Below, in pieces: positions 55,310 through 64,000 of a DNA stretch of 64,000 nt (the first letter of the stretch is position 1; each line of letters begins with the position of its first letter). A program made the position numbers and the translations under genes. The notes below the pieces were generated by a model that was given only the letters and a program-made list of their open reading frames with translations, was not told the DNA's origin and did not search any database. Source of the stretch: Kordiimonadaceae bacterium (GTDB taxonomy: Bacteria > Pseudomonadota > Alphaproteobacteria > Sphingomonadales > Kordiimonadaceae). The stretch is taken from NCBI GenBank assembly GCA_017640725.1, contig JAEPQB010000003.1, positions 62,001 to 126,000 of the forward strand. The letters run 5' to 3'.

Positions 55310-57451
55310 GTGATCCGGCAGTTTGAACTTGTTGATCGCGTCCGCGCCTATGACAAAAACGTCGATGAGGCGCTTTTGAACCGCGCGTATGTTTTTGCCA
55401 TGCAGGCCCACGGTACGCAGAAGCGGGCGTCGGGTGATCCCTATTTCTCGCATCCGCTCGAAGTGGCGGGCATCCTGACAGACATGAAGCTGGACAGCGA
55501 CACGATTGCCACAGCACTTTTGCATGATGTGGTTGAAGACACGGTTGCAACCCACGAGCAGCTTGAAGATCTGTTTGGCACCAAAATCGCTGAACTGGTT
55601 GACGGTGTAACCAAGCTTTCCAAAATTGAATTGCAAGCCGAGAGTGTGCGCCAGGCAGAGAACTTCCGTAAATTCCTGCTGGCCATGTCCAACGATATTC
55701 GGGTGTTGCTGGTGAAGCTGGCCGATCGGTTGCACAACATGCGCACGCTGCACTTCATCAAGAAGCCAGAGAAGCGCAAGCAGAAGTCACTGGAAACACT
55801 GGAGATTTATGCCCCACTCGCTGAGCGGTTGGGCATGAATGAGCTCAAAGACGAACTTGAGCATTTGGCGTTTGGAAACCTGGACGCCGAAGCGATGGAG
55901 TCTATCACTGCGCGGTTGAATTTCCTTATTGAGGAAAGCCCGGATCTGGAGCGCGAGATGGTCGCCGCGCTTCAAGAACTGATGGACTTGTCTGACATTG
56001 ACGCGGTGGTTAGCGGACGTATCAAGAGGCCCTATTCAATTTGGCGCAAGATGGAGCGTCAAAATATCAGTTTTGAACAGCTCAGCGATGTAATGGCCTT
56101 CCGGGTGATCGTCGCCAATGTGGAAGAGTGCTATCAGGCACTTGGCATCATTCATGGCCGATATTCGACAATTCCCGGCCGGTTTAAGGATTATATTTCC
56201 ACACCGAAGCGAAACTATTACCGATCCTTACATACAGCCGTTATCGGGCCCAAAAACCGGCGTTTGGAAATCCAAATTCGCACCAAGGAAATGCACGCAG
56301 AAGCCGAAATGGGCGTTGCAGCACACTGGCAGTACAAGCAAGCCGGGGACAATGTGGAAGGCTCTCAATATGTTTGGGTACGCGAGCTGTTGGAAATTCT
56401 GGAGCATGAACATGATCCGGAAGAATTTCTGGAAAACACCAAGCTTGCTATGTTCCAGGACAAAGTATTCTGCTTTACGCCTAAGGGCGAACTGATCTCT
56501 CTGCCCCGCGGGTCATCTACAGTGGATTTCGCATATGCCGTTCATACAGAGGTAGGTGACCACTGCGTTGGTGCAAAAGTGAACGGTCGAATGGTGCCGC
56601 TGCGCCACCAATTGCAGAATGGTGACCAAGTGCAGATTTTGACGTCGGAAGCGCAAGAGCCCTCTCAGCGATGGGAAACCTTTGTCGTCACCGGTAAGGC
56701 TCGTTCTGCGATCAAGCGACACATCCGGCAATCGCGCTACAGTGAGTTTTTGGCGCTTGGTAAGACCTTGCTAGAAAAAGCGGCATCGCGGACAGGGCTC
56801 GATCTGACCCCCGCCGTTCTTACAGAAGCTGCAAAAATTCTTAACCAGGAAAATGAAGAAGCGCTGTTTGTTTCAGTAGGCGAAGGCTCGTTGGGTGAAG
56901 ATGCTGTGCTGGAAGCAGGCTTTCCGGGCTTCGAGCGCGATACCCGATCAGACAAGCTGCCGACCGTCCATGAAGACTGGGAGCAGGTTGGGGATGAAAC
57001 CGGACCAATCTCAGGCATCGATGATGCAGCTATCATTCACATGGCGGATTGCTGCCACCCTGTCAGAGGCGATCGCATAATCGGCATTAAAGTGGTGGGC
57101 AAAGGCATTGATATTCATACGGTCGATTGTCCAACGCTGGCCGAATATGACGATAAGCCAGACCTTTGGATGGACCTCGGTTGGCGCCAAAATGCCTCTG
57201 AGGACAGTTATTACATGGGCAGGCTTCAGCTTGAAGTCGCGAACGAGCGCGGTGCTTTGGCGTCAATTGCTTCGGTTGTGTCAAAATGCGGTGGCAATAT
57301 ATCCAACTTGTTCATCATCGACCGGGACCCTGAATTTGTGGTGATGATCATTGACGTGGACGTCAGGGACGCGAAACATTTGAACGATGTTTGCCGAGCA
57401 CTGCGAGTCAGTCGAGTCATCAGCAGAGTGGACCGAAAAGTCGGAAAGTAA
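55310..57451 (+). CDS. rsh: Rsh, bifunctional (p)ppGpp synthetase/hydrolase
   Basis: Makes and degrades the alarmone (p)ppGpp. The 713-residue product has an intact HD hydrolase domain (His-Asp at 72-73 and Glu-Asp at 76-77 in LLHDVVEDT), a synthetase domain with YRSLHTAVIGP near residue 303, then TGS (STVDFAYAVHTEVGDHCVGAKVNG), zinc-finger-like and ACT domains at the C-terminus. HD-proficient, single-copy Rsh is normal in Alphaproteobacteria. The start is GTG at 55310 with AGGA at 55296-55299. pyrE lies 117 bp downstream. It follows rpoZ in the usual order, apart from the inserted oxidoreductase. Confidence 0.96.
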   Translation: MIRQFELVDRVRAYDKNVDEALLNRAYVFAMQAHGTQKRASGDPYFSHPLEVAGILTDMKLDSDTIATALLHDVVEDTVATHEQLEDLFGTKIAELVDGVTKLSKIELQAESVRQAENFRKFLLAMSNDIRVLLVKLADRLHNMRTLHFIKKPEKRKQKSLETLEIYAPLAERLGMNELKDELEHLAFGNLDAEAMESITARLNFLIEESPDLEREMVAALQELMDLSDIDAVVSGRIKRPYSIWRKMERQNISFEQLSDVMAFRVIVANVEECYQALGIIHGRYSTIPGRFKDYISTPKRNYYRSLHTAVIGPKNRRLEIQIRTKEMHAEAEMGVAAHWQYKQAGDNVEGSQYVWVRELLEILEHEHDPEEFLENTKLAMFQDKVFCFTPKGELISLPRGSSTVDFAYAVHTEVGDHCVGAKVNGRMVPLRHQLQNGDQVQILTSEAQEPSQRWETFVVTGKARSAIKRHIRQSRYSEFLALGKTLLEKAASRTGLDLTPAVLTEAAKILNQENEEALFVSVGEGSLGEDAVLEAGFPGFERDTRSDKLPTVHEDWEQVGDETGPISGIDDAAIIHMADCCHPVRGDRIIGIKVVGKGIDIHTVDCPTLAEYDDKPDLWMDLGWRQNASEDSYYMGRLQLEVANERGALASIASVVSKCGGNISNLFIIDRDPEFVVMIIDVDVRDAKHLNDVCRALRVSRVISRVDRKVGK

Positions 57452-57568
57452 GCCATTTTTGAACACTTAAGCGTGTTCTATTGATACTCCGTCGATATTC
57501 GCTTGACGGCAACGGTCAAAAGCCTCTATCCGCCAATCAGCTATTTTTTCATCCATCAGGAGACGCCA

Positions 57569-58153
57569 GTGGACCAGGAACAGGTGTTGGACGAATTTCG
57601 GGCTGCGGGCGCGCTGCTTGAGGGCCATTTCAAACTTTCATCAGGTTTGCACAGTCCTGTTTATTTGCAGTGTGCCAAAGTGCTTATGGACCCCAAAAGA
57701 GCCGGCAAATTGTGCGGCGTGTTTGCTGACAAAATCCGCGAACAGGGCATTGAAGTTGACCTTGTGGTTAGCCCGGCAATGGGCGGCGTTATCGTTGGGT
57801 ATGAAGTTGCTCGGCAACTGGGTGTGCCAGGCATTTTTACGGAGCGTGTAGAAGGCGAATTTGCACTACGCCGCGGCTTTGAAATTCCTGAAGGTGCCAA
57901 AATTCTGATGATGGAAGACATTATCACAACAGGACTGTCTTCTCGTGAATGTATCAAAACCATTAACGATTGGGGTGGTAATGTAGTGGCAGCCGGATGC
58001 CTGATTAATCGTTCAGGCGGTCGTGCGGAAGTGGGTGCGCCCGTGACGGCGCTGGCAACACTTGATGCGCCAACCTACGAACCTGATGCTTTGCCAGAGC
58101 ATTTGAAAGCAATCCCTGCAATCAAGCCTGGCAGCAGAGGGCTGAAGTCGTAA
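57569..58153 (+). CDS. pyrE: Orotate phosphoribosyltransferase
   Basis: Converts orotate and PRPP to OMP in pyrimidine synthesis. The 194-residue product has FKLSSGLHSPVYLQCAKVL (about 21-39) and the PRPP-binding loop ILMMEDIITTGLSSRE (about 112-127). The start is GTG at 57569, supported by AGGAG six bases upstream; the frame extends to TTG 57503 but the added 22 residues have no ribosome binding site. Together with pyrB/pyrC-like this window has three pyrimidine genes in two places. A DUF2062 gene follows after 25 bp. Confidence 0.95.
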   Translation: MDQEQVLDEFRAAGALLEGHFKLSSGLHSPVYLQCAKVLMDPKRAGKLCGVFADKIREQGIEVDLVVSPAMGGVIVGYEVARQLGVPGIFTERVEGEFALRRGFEIPEGAKILMMEDIITTGLSSRECIKTINDWGGNVVAAGCLINRSGGRAEVGAPVTALATLDAPTYEPDALPEHLKAIPAIKPGSRGLKS

Positions 58154-58178
58154 CACTTGGGATTGCAGCTGAAACGCG

Positions 58179-58766
58179 ATGTTGTTTAGGCCGAAGAAAA
58201 AACCAACTTTTTTGTCCAACCTGCGGGCGTGGGTTTGGCCCAAAAGCGGCTGGAAGAGGGCTGGGCTATACGTGTGGCACCGTTTGGCGCGGCTTCCGGG
58301 AACGCCGCATAGTATCGCTGCAGGCTTTGCGTCAGGTGTTTCGATCTCTTTTACACCATTTCTCGGTCTTCATATTCTGATCGCCTGCGGCATCGTGTAT
58401 TTGGTTCGTGGAAACTATTTGGCTGCGGTCATTGGTACTGTGGTTGGTAACCCCTGGACTTTCCCGCTGTTTTTTGCGCTTACAGGCAGTGTTGGATCCC
58501 TTATGTTAGGGACCGACGTTGCGGTGGAAGTTCCCGTTTGGGATTGGGACGCAATCTTTGCAGGGCCAGTTGATTATTTCTCCAAATTCCTGCCGGTTGT
58601 ATTCCCCCTGATCGTTGGTGGGCTGCCAATTGCCACAGCTGTCTGGTTTCTGACGTATTTGGTTTTCAAAGCCTTGGTAACCCGGTATCGTGCGACCCGC
58701 AAAGAGCGCGCGCTTGTGCGTGCCGATTTTCAAAGGCCGATAAATGACGACAGCCTCGCATCCTGA
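58179..58766 (+). CDS. DUF2062 membrane protein
   Basis: A 195-residue membrane protein of the DUF2062 family. After a basic N-terminus (KKKPTFLSNLRAWVWPKSGWKRAG) come the family core TPHSIAAGFASGVSISFTPFLGLHI (about 42-66) and three or so membrane segments (about 50-75, 82-100, 138-160). The N-x-x-NPWTFP motif is present. Function unknown; members often sit between pyrE-type genes and pdxJ in this class, as here. It overlaps the start of pdxJ by 23 bp, so translation is probably coupled. Confidence 0.87.
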   Translation: MLFRPKKKPTFLSNLRAWVWPKSGWKRAGLYVWHRLARLPGTPHSIAAGFASGVSISFTPFLGLHILIACGIVYLVRGNYLAAVIGTVVGNPWTFPLFFALTGSVGSLMLGTDVAVEVPVWDWDAIFAGPVDYFSKFLPVVFPLIVGGLPIATAVWFLTYLVFKALVTRYRATRKERALVRADFQRPINDDSLAS

Positions 58767-59490
58767 CAAATTGCGCCTCGGTGTTAACATTGATCATGTG
58801 GCAACCATCAGAAACGCCCGAGGTATTCGCCATCCTGATCCGGTTAGGGCGGCGGGGCTGGCTGTGCGCGCTGGTGCGGACGGCATAACCGCGCATCTCA
58901 GGGAAGACCGGCGCCATATTTCAGATGAAGACATCGCTTCGCTTTCTGACGTGTTGTCAGTGCCGCTCAACCTCGAAATGGCAGCGACAGACGAAATGCT
59001 CGAGATAGCCCTCCGTCACAAGCCACATGCCTGTTGTATAGTGCCAGAAAAACGCCAGGAATTGACGACTGAAGGTGGTCTTGATGCTGCCGGCCAGCAC
59101 AATCGATTGAAACACTATGTCGATGAGCTGGTGCGTGCCGACATTCGCGTTAGCTTGTTTATTGATCCCGAAAAAGACCAGCTGGATGCCGCAAAATCGC
59201 TGGGGGCGCCGGTGACGGAATTGCACACCGGTACTTACTGTGAACTCTCTGGCGCGCCGCAAGCCGAAGAACTGGAGCGCATCAAAACGGCGACGAGTTA
59301 TGGTGCGACCATTGGCCTTGAAATGCATGCGGGCCACGGTTTGTCCTATGATACGGTTGGGGACATTGCAGCTATCCCCGAACTGAAGGAACTGAATATC
59401 GGTCATTTCCTGATTGGCGAAGCCATATTCCATGGTTTGGAGGCTTCGATTATTGAAATGCGTCGCTTGATGGACGAGGCCCGCGCGTGA
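58744..59490 (+). CDS. pdxJ: Pyridoxine 5'-phosphate synthase
   Basis: Last committed step of de novo vitamin B6 synthesis, joining 1-deoxyxylulose-5-phosphate and 3-hydroxy-1-aminoacetone phosphate. The 248-residue TIM-barrel protein has LGVNIDHVATIRNARG (about 12-27), ADGITAHLREDRRHI (about 45-59), and CCIVPEKRQELTTEGGLD. Length and motifs are normal. It overlaps the DUF2062 gene by 23 bp and the next gene, rnc, by 4 bp. acpS and lepB, usually found next in Alphaproteobacteria, are missing here. Confidence 0.97.
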   Translation: MTTASHPDKLRLGVNIDHVATIRNARGIRHPDPVRAAGLAVRAGADGITAHLREDRRHISDEDIASLSDVLSVPLNLEMAATDEMLEIALRHKPHACCIVPEKRQELTTEGGLDAAGQHNRLKHYVDELVRADIRVSLFIDPEKDQLDAAKSLGAPVTELHTGTYCELSGAPQAEELERIKTATSYGATIGLEMHAGHGLSYDTVGDIAAIPELKELNIGHFLIGEAIFHGLEASIIEMRRLMDEARA

Positions 59491-60185
59491 GCAAGAAGCC
59501 CGCAAAATCAATCGCGGTACCCCAAGAAATAGCCGGTTACAAGTTCAGCTCACTGACGCTGCTGGATGAAGCTTTGACGCACCCGTCGCTCTCAGGCACT
59601 TACAACTACCAACGCCTTGAATTCCTTGGGGACAGGGTGCTGGGCTTGGCCATCTCCACTTGGCTGTTGGAAGAGTTTCCTCGCGATGCTGAAGGCCAGC
59701 TCAATCGCCGTTTTACGGCCCTGGTGCGCAAAGAAACGCTGGCTGAGCTATCGCGAAAACTGAAGCTCGTGGATCACTTGAAGTTGACGCCGGGTGCTGA
59801 AGCGGAAGGAACACGGGACAAGGAAGCTATCCAGTCGGATGTGTGCGAATCTATCATCGGTGCCATTTACCTGGATGCCGGCTTTGAAGCCGCCAACCAG
59901 TTCATTCGACGCCACTGGAAAGACCTTATTGGCGCTGGCGTGAGAGCGCACAAAGACAGTAAAACCCAGCTGCAGGAATGGTGTCAGGCCCGCGCGACCA
60001 GCATGCCGAAATATGATGTTGTTGACCGTACGGGCCCAGACCATGACCCCATATTCACCATTGAGGTTGTTGTGGAAGGCAAAGGCAGGGCACAAGCAAG
60101 CGGGGCAGCAAAACGAATTGCGGAGCAGGCCGCGGCCGAAGCGCTTCTAACTCAATTAACGGGAGGCCAGAGTGGCTCCAAGTAA
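59487..60185 (+). CDS. rnc: Ribonuclease III
   Basis: Cleaves double-stranded RNA, including rRNA precursors. The 232-residue product has the signature RLEFLGDRVLGLAIS (about 46-60) with the catalytic acidic residues, a second acidic cluster in DVCESIIGAIYLDAG, and a C-terminal dsRNA-binding domain (about 160-232, KTQLQEWCQARATSMPKYDVV). The GTG start overlaps the pdxJ stop as GTGA, so the pair is translationally coupled. The lead KKPAKSIAVP is basic. era follows with a 14-bp overlap. Confidence 0.96.
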   Translation: MSKKPAKSIAVPQEIAGYKFSSLTLLDEALTHPSLSGTYNYQRLEFLGDRVLGLAISTWLLEEFPRDAEGQLNRRFTALVRKETLAELSRKLKLVDHLKLTPGAEAEGTRDKEAIQSDVCESIIGAIYLDAGFEAANQFIRRHWKDLIGAGVRAHKDSKTQLQEWCQARATSMPKYDVVDRTGPDHDPIFTIEVVVEGKGRAQASGAAKRIAEQAAAEALLTQLTGGQSGSK

Positions 60186-61077
60186 CGTTCAAAAATGTGG
60201 ATTTGTCGCGATTATCGGATCGCCAAATGCCGGAAAATCAACGCTGCTCAATCGGATGGTTGGTGCCAAAGTCGCGATTGTCACGCACAAGGTTCAAACC
60301 ACGCGTACACGAGTGACAGGCATTGGACTGCATGAAAATACGCAACTTGTATTCATCGATACACCAGGAATTTTTGCGCCCAAGCGCCGGCTTGACCGCG
60401 CGATGGTCAGTGCCGCCTGGAAAGGGTCGGAGGATGCCGAGCAGACCGTATTGATGGTGGACGCCAAAAAAGGTGTCGATGACAATGTGGAACGCATTCT
60501 AACAGGGCTCGGTGACGCAAATCGCAAGGCAATTCTGGTCATCAACAAAATTGATACTGTGAAACGCGAGTCGCTATTGGCGCTTGTTCAGAAGCTCAAT
60601 GAATCTGAATTGTTTGAAGAGACATTCCTTATCTCTGCGCTCAACGGCGATGGTGTTGAGGACTTGAAATCCCATCTGGCAGGTTTGGCACCTGAAGGCC
60701 CCTGGATGTATCCAGAGGATCAGATTTCAGATGTAACGATGCGCCTTCTTGCGGCGGAAATTACGCGCGAAAAAGTATATTTGCGTCTGCATGAGGAACT
60801 GCCTTACGCAACAACTGTCGAAACCGAGGCCTGGGATGAAAGACCTGATGGGTCGGTGCGTATCGAGCAAGTCATTCATGTCGAGCGGGACAGCCAAAAA
60901 GGCATTGTGATTGGAAAAGGCGGTAAGATGCTCAAAATGCTTGGGCAGATGGCGCGTGAAGACATGCAGGAAAACTTTGACCGCAAAATTCATCTGTTCC
61001 TGCATGTTCGGGTGACAGAAAAATGGGCCGATGACAAAACTATGTATGAAGACATGGGTTTGGAATTCGTGGAGTAA
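60172..61077 (+). CDS. era: Era, GTPase in 30S ribosome assembly
   Basis: Ras-like GTPase with a KH domain that binds the 3' end of 16S rRNA. The 301-residue product has G1 IIGSPNAGKSTLLNRMVG (about 12-29), G2/G3 VQTTRTRVTGI and FIDTPGI, G4 LVINKIDTV, and the KH segment IVIGKGGKMLKMLGQMAREDM near residues 245-265. The start is GTG at 60172 with GGGAGG five bases upstream, inside the rnc coding end. A small gene follows 6 bp after the stop. Confidence 0.97.
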   Translation: MAPSNVQKCGFVAIIGSPNAGKSTLLNRMVGAKVAIVTHKVQTTRTRVTGIGLHENTQLVFIDTPGIFAPKRRLDRAMVSAAWKGSEDAEQTVLMVDAKKGVDDNVERILTGLGDANRKAILVINKIDTVKRESLLALVQKLNESELFEETFLISALNGDGVEDLKSHLAGLAPEGPWMYPEDQISDVTMRLLAAEITREKVYLRLHEELPYATTVETEAWDERPDGSVRIEQVIHVERDSQKGIVIGKGGKMLKMLGQMAREDMQENFDRKIHLFLHVRVTEKWADDKTMYEDMGLEFVE

Positions 61078-61083
61078 GGCAAA

Positions 61084-61272
61084 GTGTCTAAAACAATTCA
61101 TATGACATTGAGGCAAGCCTGCAAGAATCAATTGGACAATCTTGGTGGAAGCGAGTTCTCGAAAACGCAGTTTGAGGACGATATTGAAGAATGTGCAAAT
61201 CGGTCGTCATTGAAAGTTGAAAAGCGTAACCAGCGGGTTCAGCGAAAGTTTGACGAAAAACAAGAATTCTAG
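61084..61272 (+). CDS. Small protein of unknown function between era and recO
   Basis: A 62-residue highly charged protein (KNQLDNLGGSEFSKTQFEDD then IEECANRSSLKVEKRNQRVQ, ending in KFDEKQEF). It starts with GTG at 61084, 6 bp after the era stop, with AAGG shortly before. Tight spacing on the same strand suggests a real, cotranscribed gene, but I recognise no family, and recO begins 26 bp after it. Confidence 0.5.
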   Translation: MSKTIHMTLRQACKNQLDNLGGSEFSKTQFEDDIEECANRSSLKVEKRNQRVQRKFDEKQEF

Positions 61273-61298
61273 TTTTCCTGTGTTTAGGGGGTACTTCT

Positions 61299-62033
61299 TT
61301 GGAATGGCAAGATGACGCCATCGTGCTGTCTGCCGCTCGGTTCGGTGAGCACGATGCCCTTCTTGAAGTGATGACACCACAACACGGACGCTCGCGGGGG
61401 TTCGTGAAGGCGGGTATGAGCCGCCGCAACAAAGCCGTCTTGCAACCAGGCAATAAGTTGTCAGTTTCCTGGCGTTCACGATTGGAAACCAATCTCGGGC
61501 GTTTTCAGGTTGAGCTGGTGCACAGCCCTCTCGGGCTGTTGATATCAGACCCGGCGCGTATGGCAGCTTTGGCGGCGGTATGTGCTGTGGTGCAAAGCAC
61601 CATGCCAGAGCGTCAATTGCATGAAGGCGTGTTCGATGCGCTCGATGGATTTATCAAGTTGCTGGAAGCTGAAGATGGACAGCTTTCCGTTTGGGGCGCC
61701 GCTTTAGCGCGTATTGAACTGGGTATACTGGCTGAACTCGGTTATGGCCTCGACCTCAGCGAATGTGCCGCCACCGGTGCGCGAGACAATCTGATCTATG
61801 TGTCGCCAAAGTCTGGACGAGCCGTAAGTGCTGAGGCTGGCTCACCCTACAAAGGTCGACTTTTGGACCTGCCTGCGTTCCTGATGGGTGACGGGGAGCT
61901 TGGCAAAACACCGGCAATTGCAGGCCTTCAACTCACGGGTTTTTTTCTGGAGCGAAATGTTTGGGTGGTTGCAGGCAATGGCCAACCGGATGCGCGTGAA
62001 CGACTGATCGCTCGACTTGTTAAGCATAAATAA
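61299..62033 (+). CDS. recO: RecO, recombination mediator
   Basis: Helps RecR load RecA onto SSB-coated DNA in the RecFOR pathway. The 244-residue product starts MEWQDDAIVLSAARFGEHDALLEVMTPQHG, the N-terminal OB-fold pattern of RecO, followed by the helical region and a C-terminal YVSPKSGRAVS segment with few cysteines, so a zinc site is not evident. The start is TTG at 61299 with AGGGGG seven bases upstream. pdxJ-rnc-era-recO is a standard alphaproteobacterial order. The gap to the chemoreceptor is 142 bp with no clear terminator. Confidence 0.93.
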   Translation: MEWQDDAIVLSAARFGEHDALLEVMTPQHGRSRGFVKAGMSRRNKAVLQPGNKLSVSWRSRLETNLGRFQVELVHSPLGLLISDPARMAALAAVCAVVQSTMPERQLHEGVFDALDGFIKLLEAEDGQLSVWGAALARIELGILAELGYGLDLSECAATGARDNLIYVSPKSGRAVSAEAGSPYKGRLLDLPAFLMGDGELGKTPAIAGLQLTGFFLERNVWVVAGNGQPDARERLIARLVKHK

Positions 62034-62175
62034 TCAAAGCACTATCTGCTGTGAAACAAAATGCCACTATCGGGTGCGTTTTGCGTCATTAAAATTTAAA
62101 TCAATTTTAACAAAATGACTTTAAAAACTTGGATCAGAGGACCAGGGAAGCATTACTCTGAAGTGGGACAGACTA

Positions 62176-64000
62176 ATGCTGCAAAATTTACTGAAGTCGA
62201 CCAATGGCAATCACAAAGCTGTTGTAGATGCTATTGGAAAGTCGCAAGCGGTTATTGAGTTCGAACTCGATGGAACGATCATCACCGCCAATGACAATTT
62301 CCTAAACGCGATGGGTTATTCCCTTGCCGAAGTCAAAGGCAAGCACCACCGCATGTTTGTTGAAAAGACCTACGGTAGAAGCAAAGAGTATGAGGATTTT
62401 TGGCACACATTGCGCCAGGGCCAATTCCGAGCTGCAGAATTCAAGCGCTTTGCCAAGGACCGCAGCGAAATCTGGATCCAGGCCTCCTACAATCCAATTT
62501 TTAACGATAAGGGTCGTGTCGTTAAAATCATCAAGTTTGCCACTGATATAACTGCAGAGAAACTAAAGGCCGCCAGCTACGAAAGCCAGCTGGACGCGAT
62601 CAGTAAATCGCAAGCAGTCATTGAGTTTGACTTGCAGGGTAACATTCAGACCGCCAACGAAAACTTCCTGAATGCTATGGGGTACTCGCTCAAGGAAATT
62701 GTTGGAAAACACCATCAGATTTTTGTGGAAAAATCCTATGCAGTAAGCGCAGAGTATCAGGCATTTTGGGCGCGCTTGGGTATGGGCACATACGAAGCCG
62801 GCGAATACAAGCGCATTGCCAAGGATGGTTCAGACATTTGGATCCAGGCATCCTACAACCCGATTTTGGACGCGAGCGGTCGCCCAGTAAAAGTCGTTAA
62901 ATTCGCTTCCGATATTACCCAGCAAAAACTCAAAAACGCCTATTTCGAAGGGCAGCTGGAAGCCATTCACAGGTCACAAGCCGTGATCGAGTTTGAACTG
63001 GACGGCACAATAATTACTGCTAACGAAAACTTCCTCGGCGCAATGGGATATTCCCTCGAGGAAATAAAGGGCCAGCATCACCAGATGTTTGTTGAACCGG
63101 CACTTGCAGCGAGCCGGGAGTATGCTGAATTTTGGAAATCACTGGCAGAGGGCAACTTCAAATCAGCCGAATACAAGCGGTTGGCCAAGGGTGGTAAGGA
63201 AATTTGGATCCAGGCCACCTACAACCCCATTATGAATGCAGATGGTAAGCCAATAAAAGTGGTCAAGTTCGCGTCAGACGTGACGGATCAAGTCAAACGC
63301 CGCAAAGAAGTTGAAAGCATTGGCGCGGATGTCGATACCAGTCTTAGTGAAATCGTTGAAACTGTGAGTAATGCAAATGATAAGGCTGCAGCGGCAGCTG
63401 GGGCTTCAGAGCAGGCGTCAGAAACAGTGCAGGCAGTGGCTGCAGCGGCGGAAGAGTTCAACGCGTCAGCGAATGAAATTGCATCCAGTGTCAACGGTAC
63501 CAACGCATCAGTAGAGCGAGCAGCTTCTGAGGCCGAAACTGCTGATCAAGCGACGAAAGAGCTCACCGAAGCCACTGATTCCATGACAGGCATTGTCGAG
63601 ATTATTCAGGAAATTGCCGAGCAAATTAACTTGCTGGCCCTCAATGCAACCATCGAGTCCGCACGCGCCGGTGATGCGGGCAAAGGATTTGCGGTGGTGG
63701 CAAGTGAGGTGAAAGCGCTCGCGAACCAAGTGGCATCAGCGACGTCACAGATTTCGGGCGAGATTTCAAATGTTCAACAGGTGTCTGACCGGGTTGTCTC
63801 CAGCCTTGGCCGCATTGGCGACGAAGTCAAAAGCGTTCAAGAAAGTTTTGTCGTGGTTGCAAGCGCGGTGGAAGAACAAAGCGTTACATCGCAGGAGATC
63901 ACCAGCAACATGCAAAACGCTTCGTCTGCTGTTGCTAGCATTACAGGTGCACTGCAGGAGATCACGGCGTCAGTGCAAACGACGACAAGTTCAGCGGAGC
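62176..64000 (+). CDS. Soluble chemoreceptor with three PAS domains (partial)
   Basis: The first 608 codons of a methyl-accepting chemotaxis protein; the C-terminus is beyond the window. After a short lead come three PAS domains in tandem (about 22-132, 144-254, 266-376), each with QAVIEF.L.G.I.TAN.NFL, HH..FVE and the shared W-IQA-[ST]-YNPI element, then a coiled coil and the MCP signalling tip with [22 protein letters not shown] (about 470-495). No membrane segment is seen, so it is cytoplasmic, in the manner of BdlA- or Aer-like PAS receptors, which usually sense redox or oxygen through FAD or haem; the ligand is not certain. ATG at 62176. Probably controls swimming through CheA/CheW elsewhere in the genome. 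Confidence 0.9.
   Translation, partial: MLQNLLKSTNGNHKAVVDAIGKSQAVIEFELDGTIITANDNFLNAMGYSLAEVKGKHHRMFVEKTYGRSKEYEDFWHTLRQGQFRAAEFKRFAKDRSEIWIQASYNPIFNDKGRVVKIIKFATDITAEKLKAASYESQLDAISKSQAVIEFDLQGNIQTANENFLNAMGYSLKEIVGKHHQIFVEKSYAVSAEYQAFWARLGMGTYEAGEYKRIAKDGSDIWIQASYNPILDASGRPVKVVKFASDITQQKLKNAYFEGQLEAIHRSQAVIEFELDGTIITANENFLGAMGYSLEEIKGQHHQMFVEPALAASREYAEFWKSLAEGNFKSAEYKRLAKGGKEIWIQATYNPIMNADGKPIKVVKFASDVTDQVKRRKEVESIGADVDTSLSEIVETVSNANDKAAAAAGASEQASETVQAVAAAAEEFNASANEIASSVNGTNASVERAASEAETADQATKELTEATDSMTGIVEIIQEIAEQINLLALNATIESARAGDAGKGFAVVASEVKALANQVASATSQISGEISNVQQVSDRVVSSLGRIGDEVKSVQESFVVVASAVEEQSVTSQEITSNMQNASSAVASITGALQEITASVQTTTSSAE
62239..63290 (+). repeat. Three tandem PAS-coding repeats of exactly 366 bp
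   Basis: The segment coding KSQAVIEF begins at 62239, 62605 and 62971 (RSQAVIEF in the third), a constant 366-bp (122-codon) step. The copies remain similar over their whole length, including linkers, indicating duplication within the gene. Confidence 0.9.

Overview
The window looks like chromosomal DNA of an alphaproteobacterium with moderate to high GC. Supporting markers are the divK-pleD pair with DUF3572 and a zinc-finger DinB beside it, the order pyrB / degenerate pyrC / plsY / dprA / topA / rnr, dapA-smpB followed by UDG, NYN protein, folK, rpoZ and rsh, and pdxJ-rnc-era-recO. No rRNA, tRNA, CRISPR array, IS element or prophage was seen. The order within the class cannot be fixed by eye; a marine, Kordiimonas-like lineage is a guess only.

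Layout. 1-5.8 kb: clpS-clpA, two acyltransferase-type genes, a glycerophosphodiesterase and a RidA protein. 5.9-10.9 kb: a GGDEF protein, the DUF3572/HAD/dinB operon, and the cell-cycle regulators divK and pleD. 11.1-17.3 kb: two large paralogous RTX calcium-binding proteins with cadherin-like repeats, probably type I secreted, lying between pleD and rpmG. 17.3-18.9 kb: rpmG, an HPt protein with a degenerate receiver domain, and a CheY-like regulator. 19-30.2 kb: a long minus-strand block for RNA decay, DNA topology and uptake, phospholipid and pyrimidine synthesis (rnr, topA, dprA, plsY, pyrC, pyrB, ruvX, a DUF3089 hydrolase, a GNAT). 30.3-33.6 kb: gatCAB. 33.7-47.9 kb: an envelope-related accessory region with an orphan molybdenum hydroxylase, two glycine-zipper proteins, a membrane protein, a Sel1 protein, two large exported metallopeptidases, DUF6702, a membrane GGDEF protein and an exported EF-hand protein. 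48-54.1 kb: dapA-smpB, a TonB siderophore receptor, UDG, NYN, folK, rpoZ. 55.3-62 kb: rsh, pyrE, DUF2062, pdxJ, rnc, era, a small unknown gene and recO. 62.2 kb to the end: a soluble chemoreceptor with three PAS copies, cut by the window edge.

Themes. Signalling is dense: three GGDEF proteins, DivK, an HPt/pseudo-receiver, a CheY-like protein, Rsh and a chemoreceptor. The housekeeping blocks keep orders familiar in Alphaproteobacteria, so breaks in them stand out: the RTX pair between pleD and rpmG, the TonB receptor between smpB and UDG, an oxidoreductase between rpoZ and rsh, and the absence of acpS and lepB between pdxJ and rnc. I did not find a clear new multi-gene defence or biosynthetic system. 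The strongest leads are the RTX pair with a shared cysteine-bearing module, the HPt/pseudo-receiver protein, and the exported protease neighbourhood.
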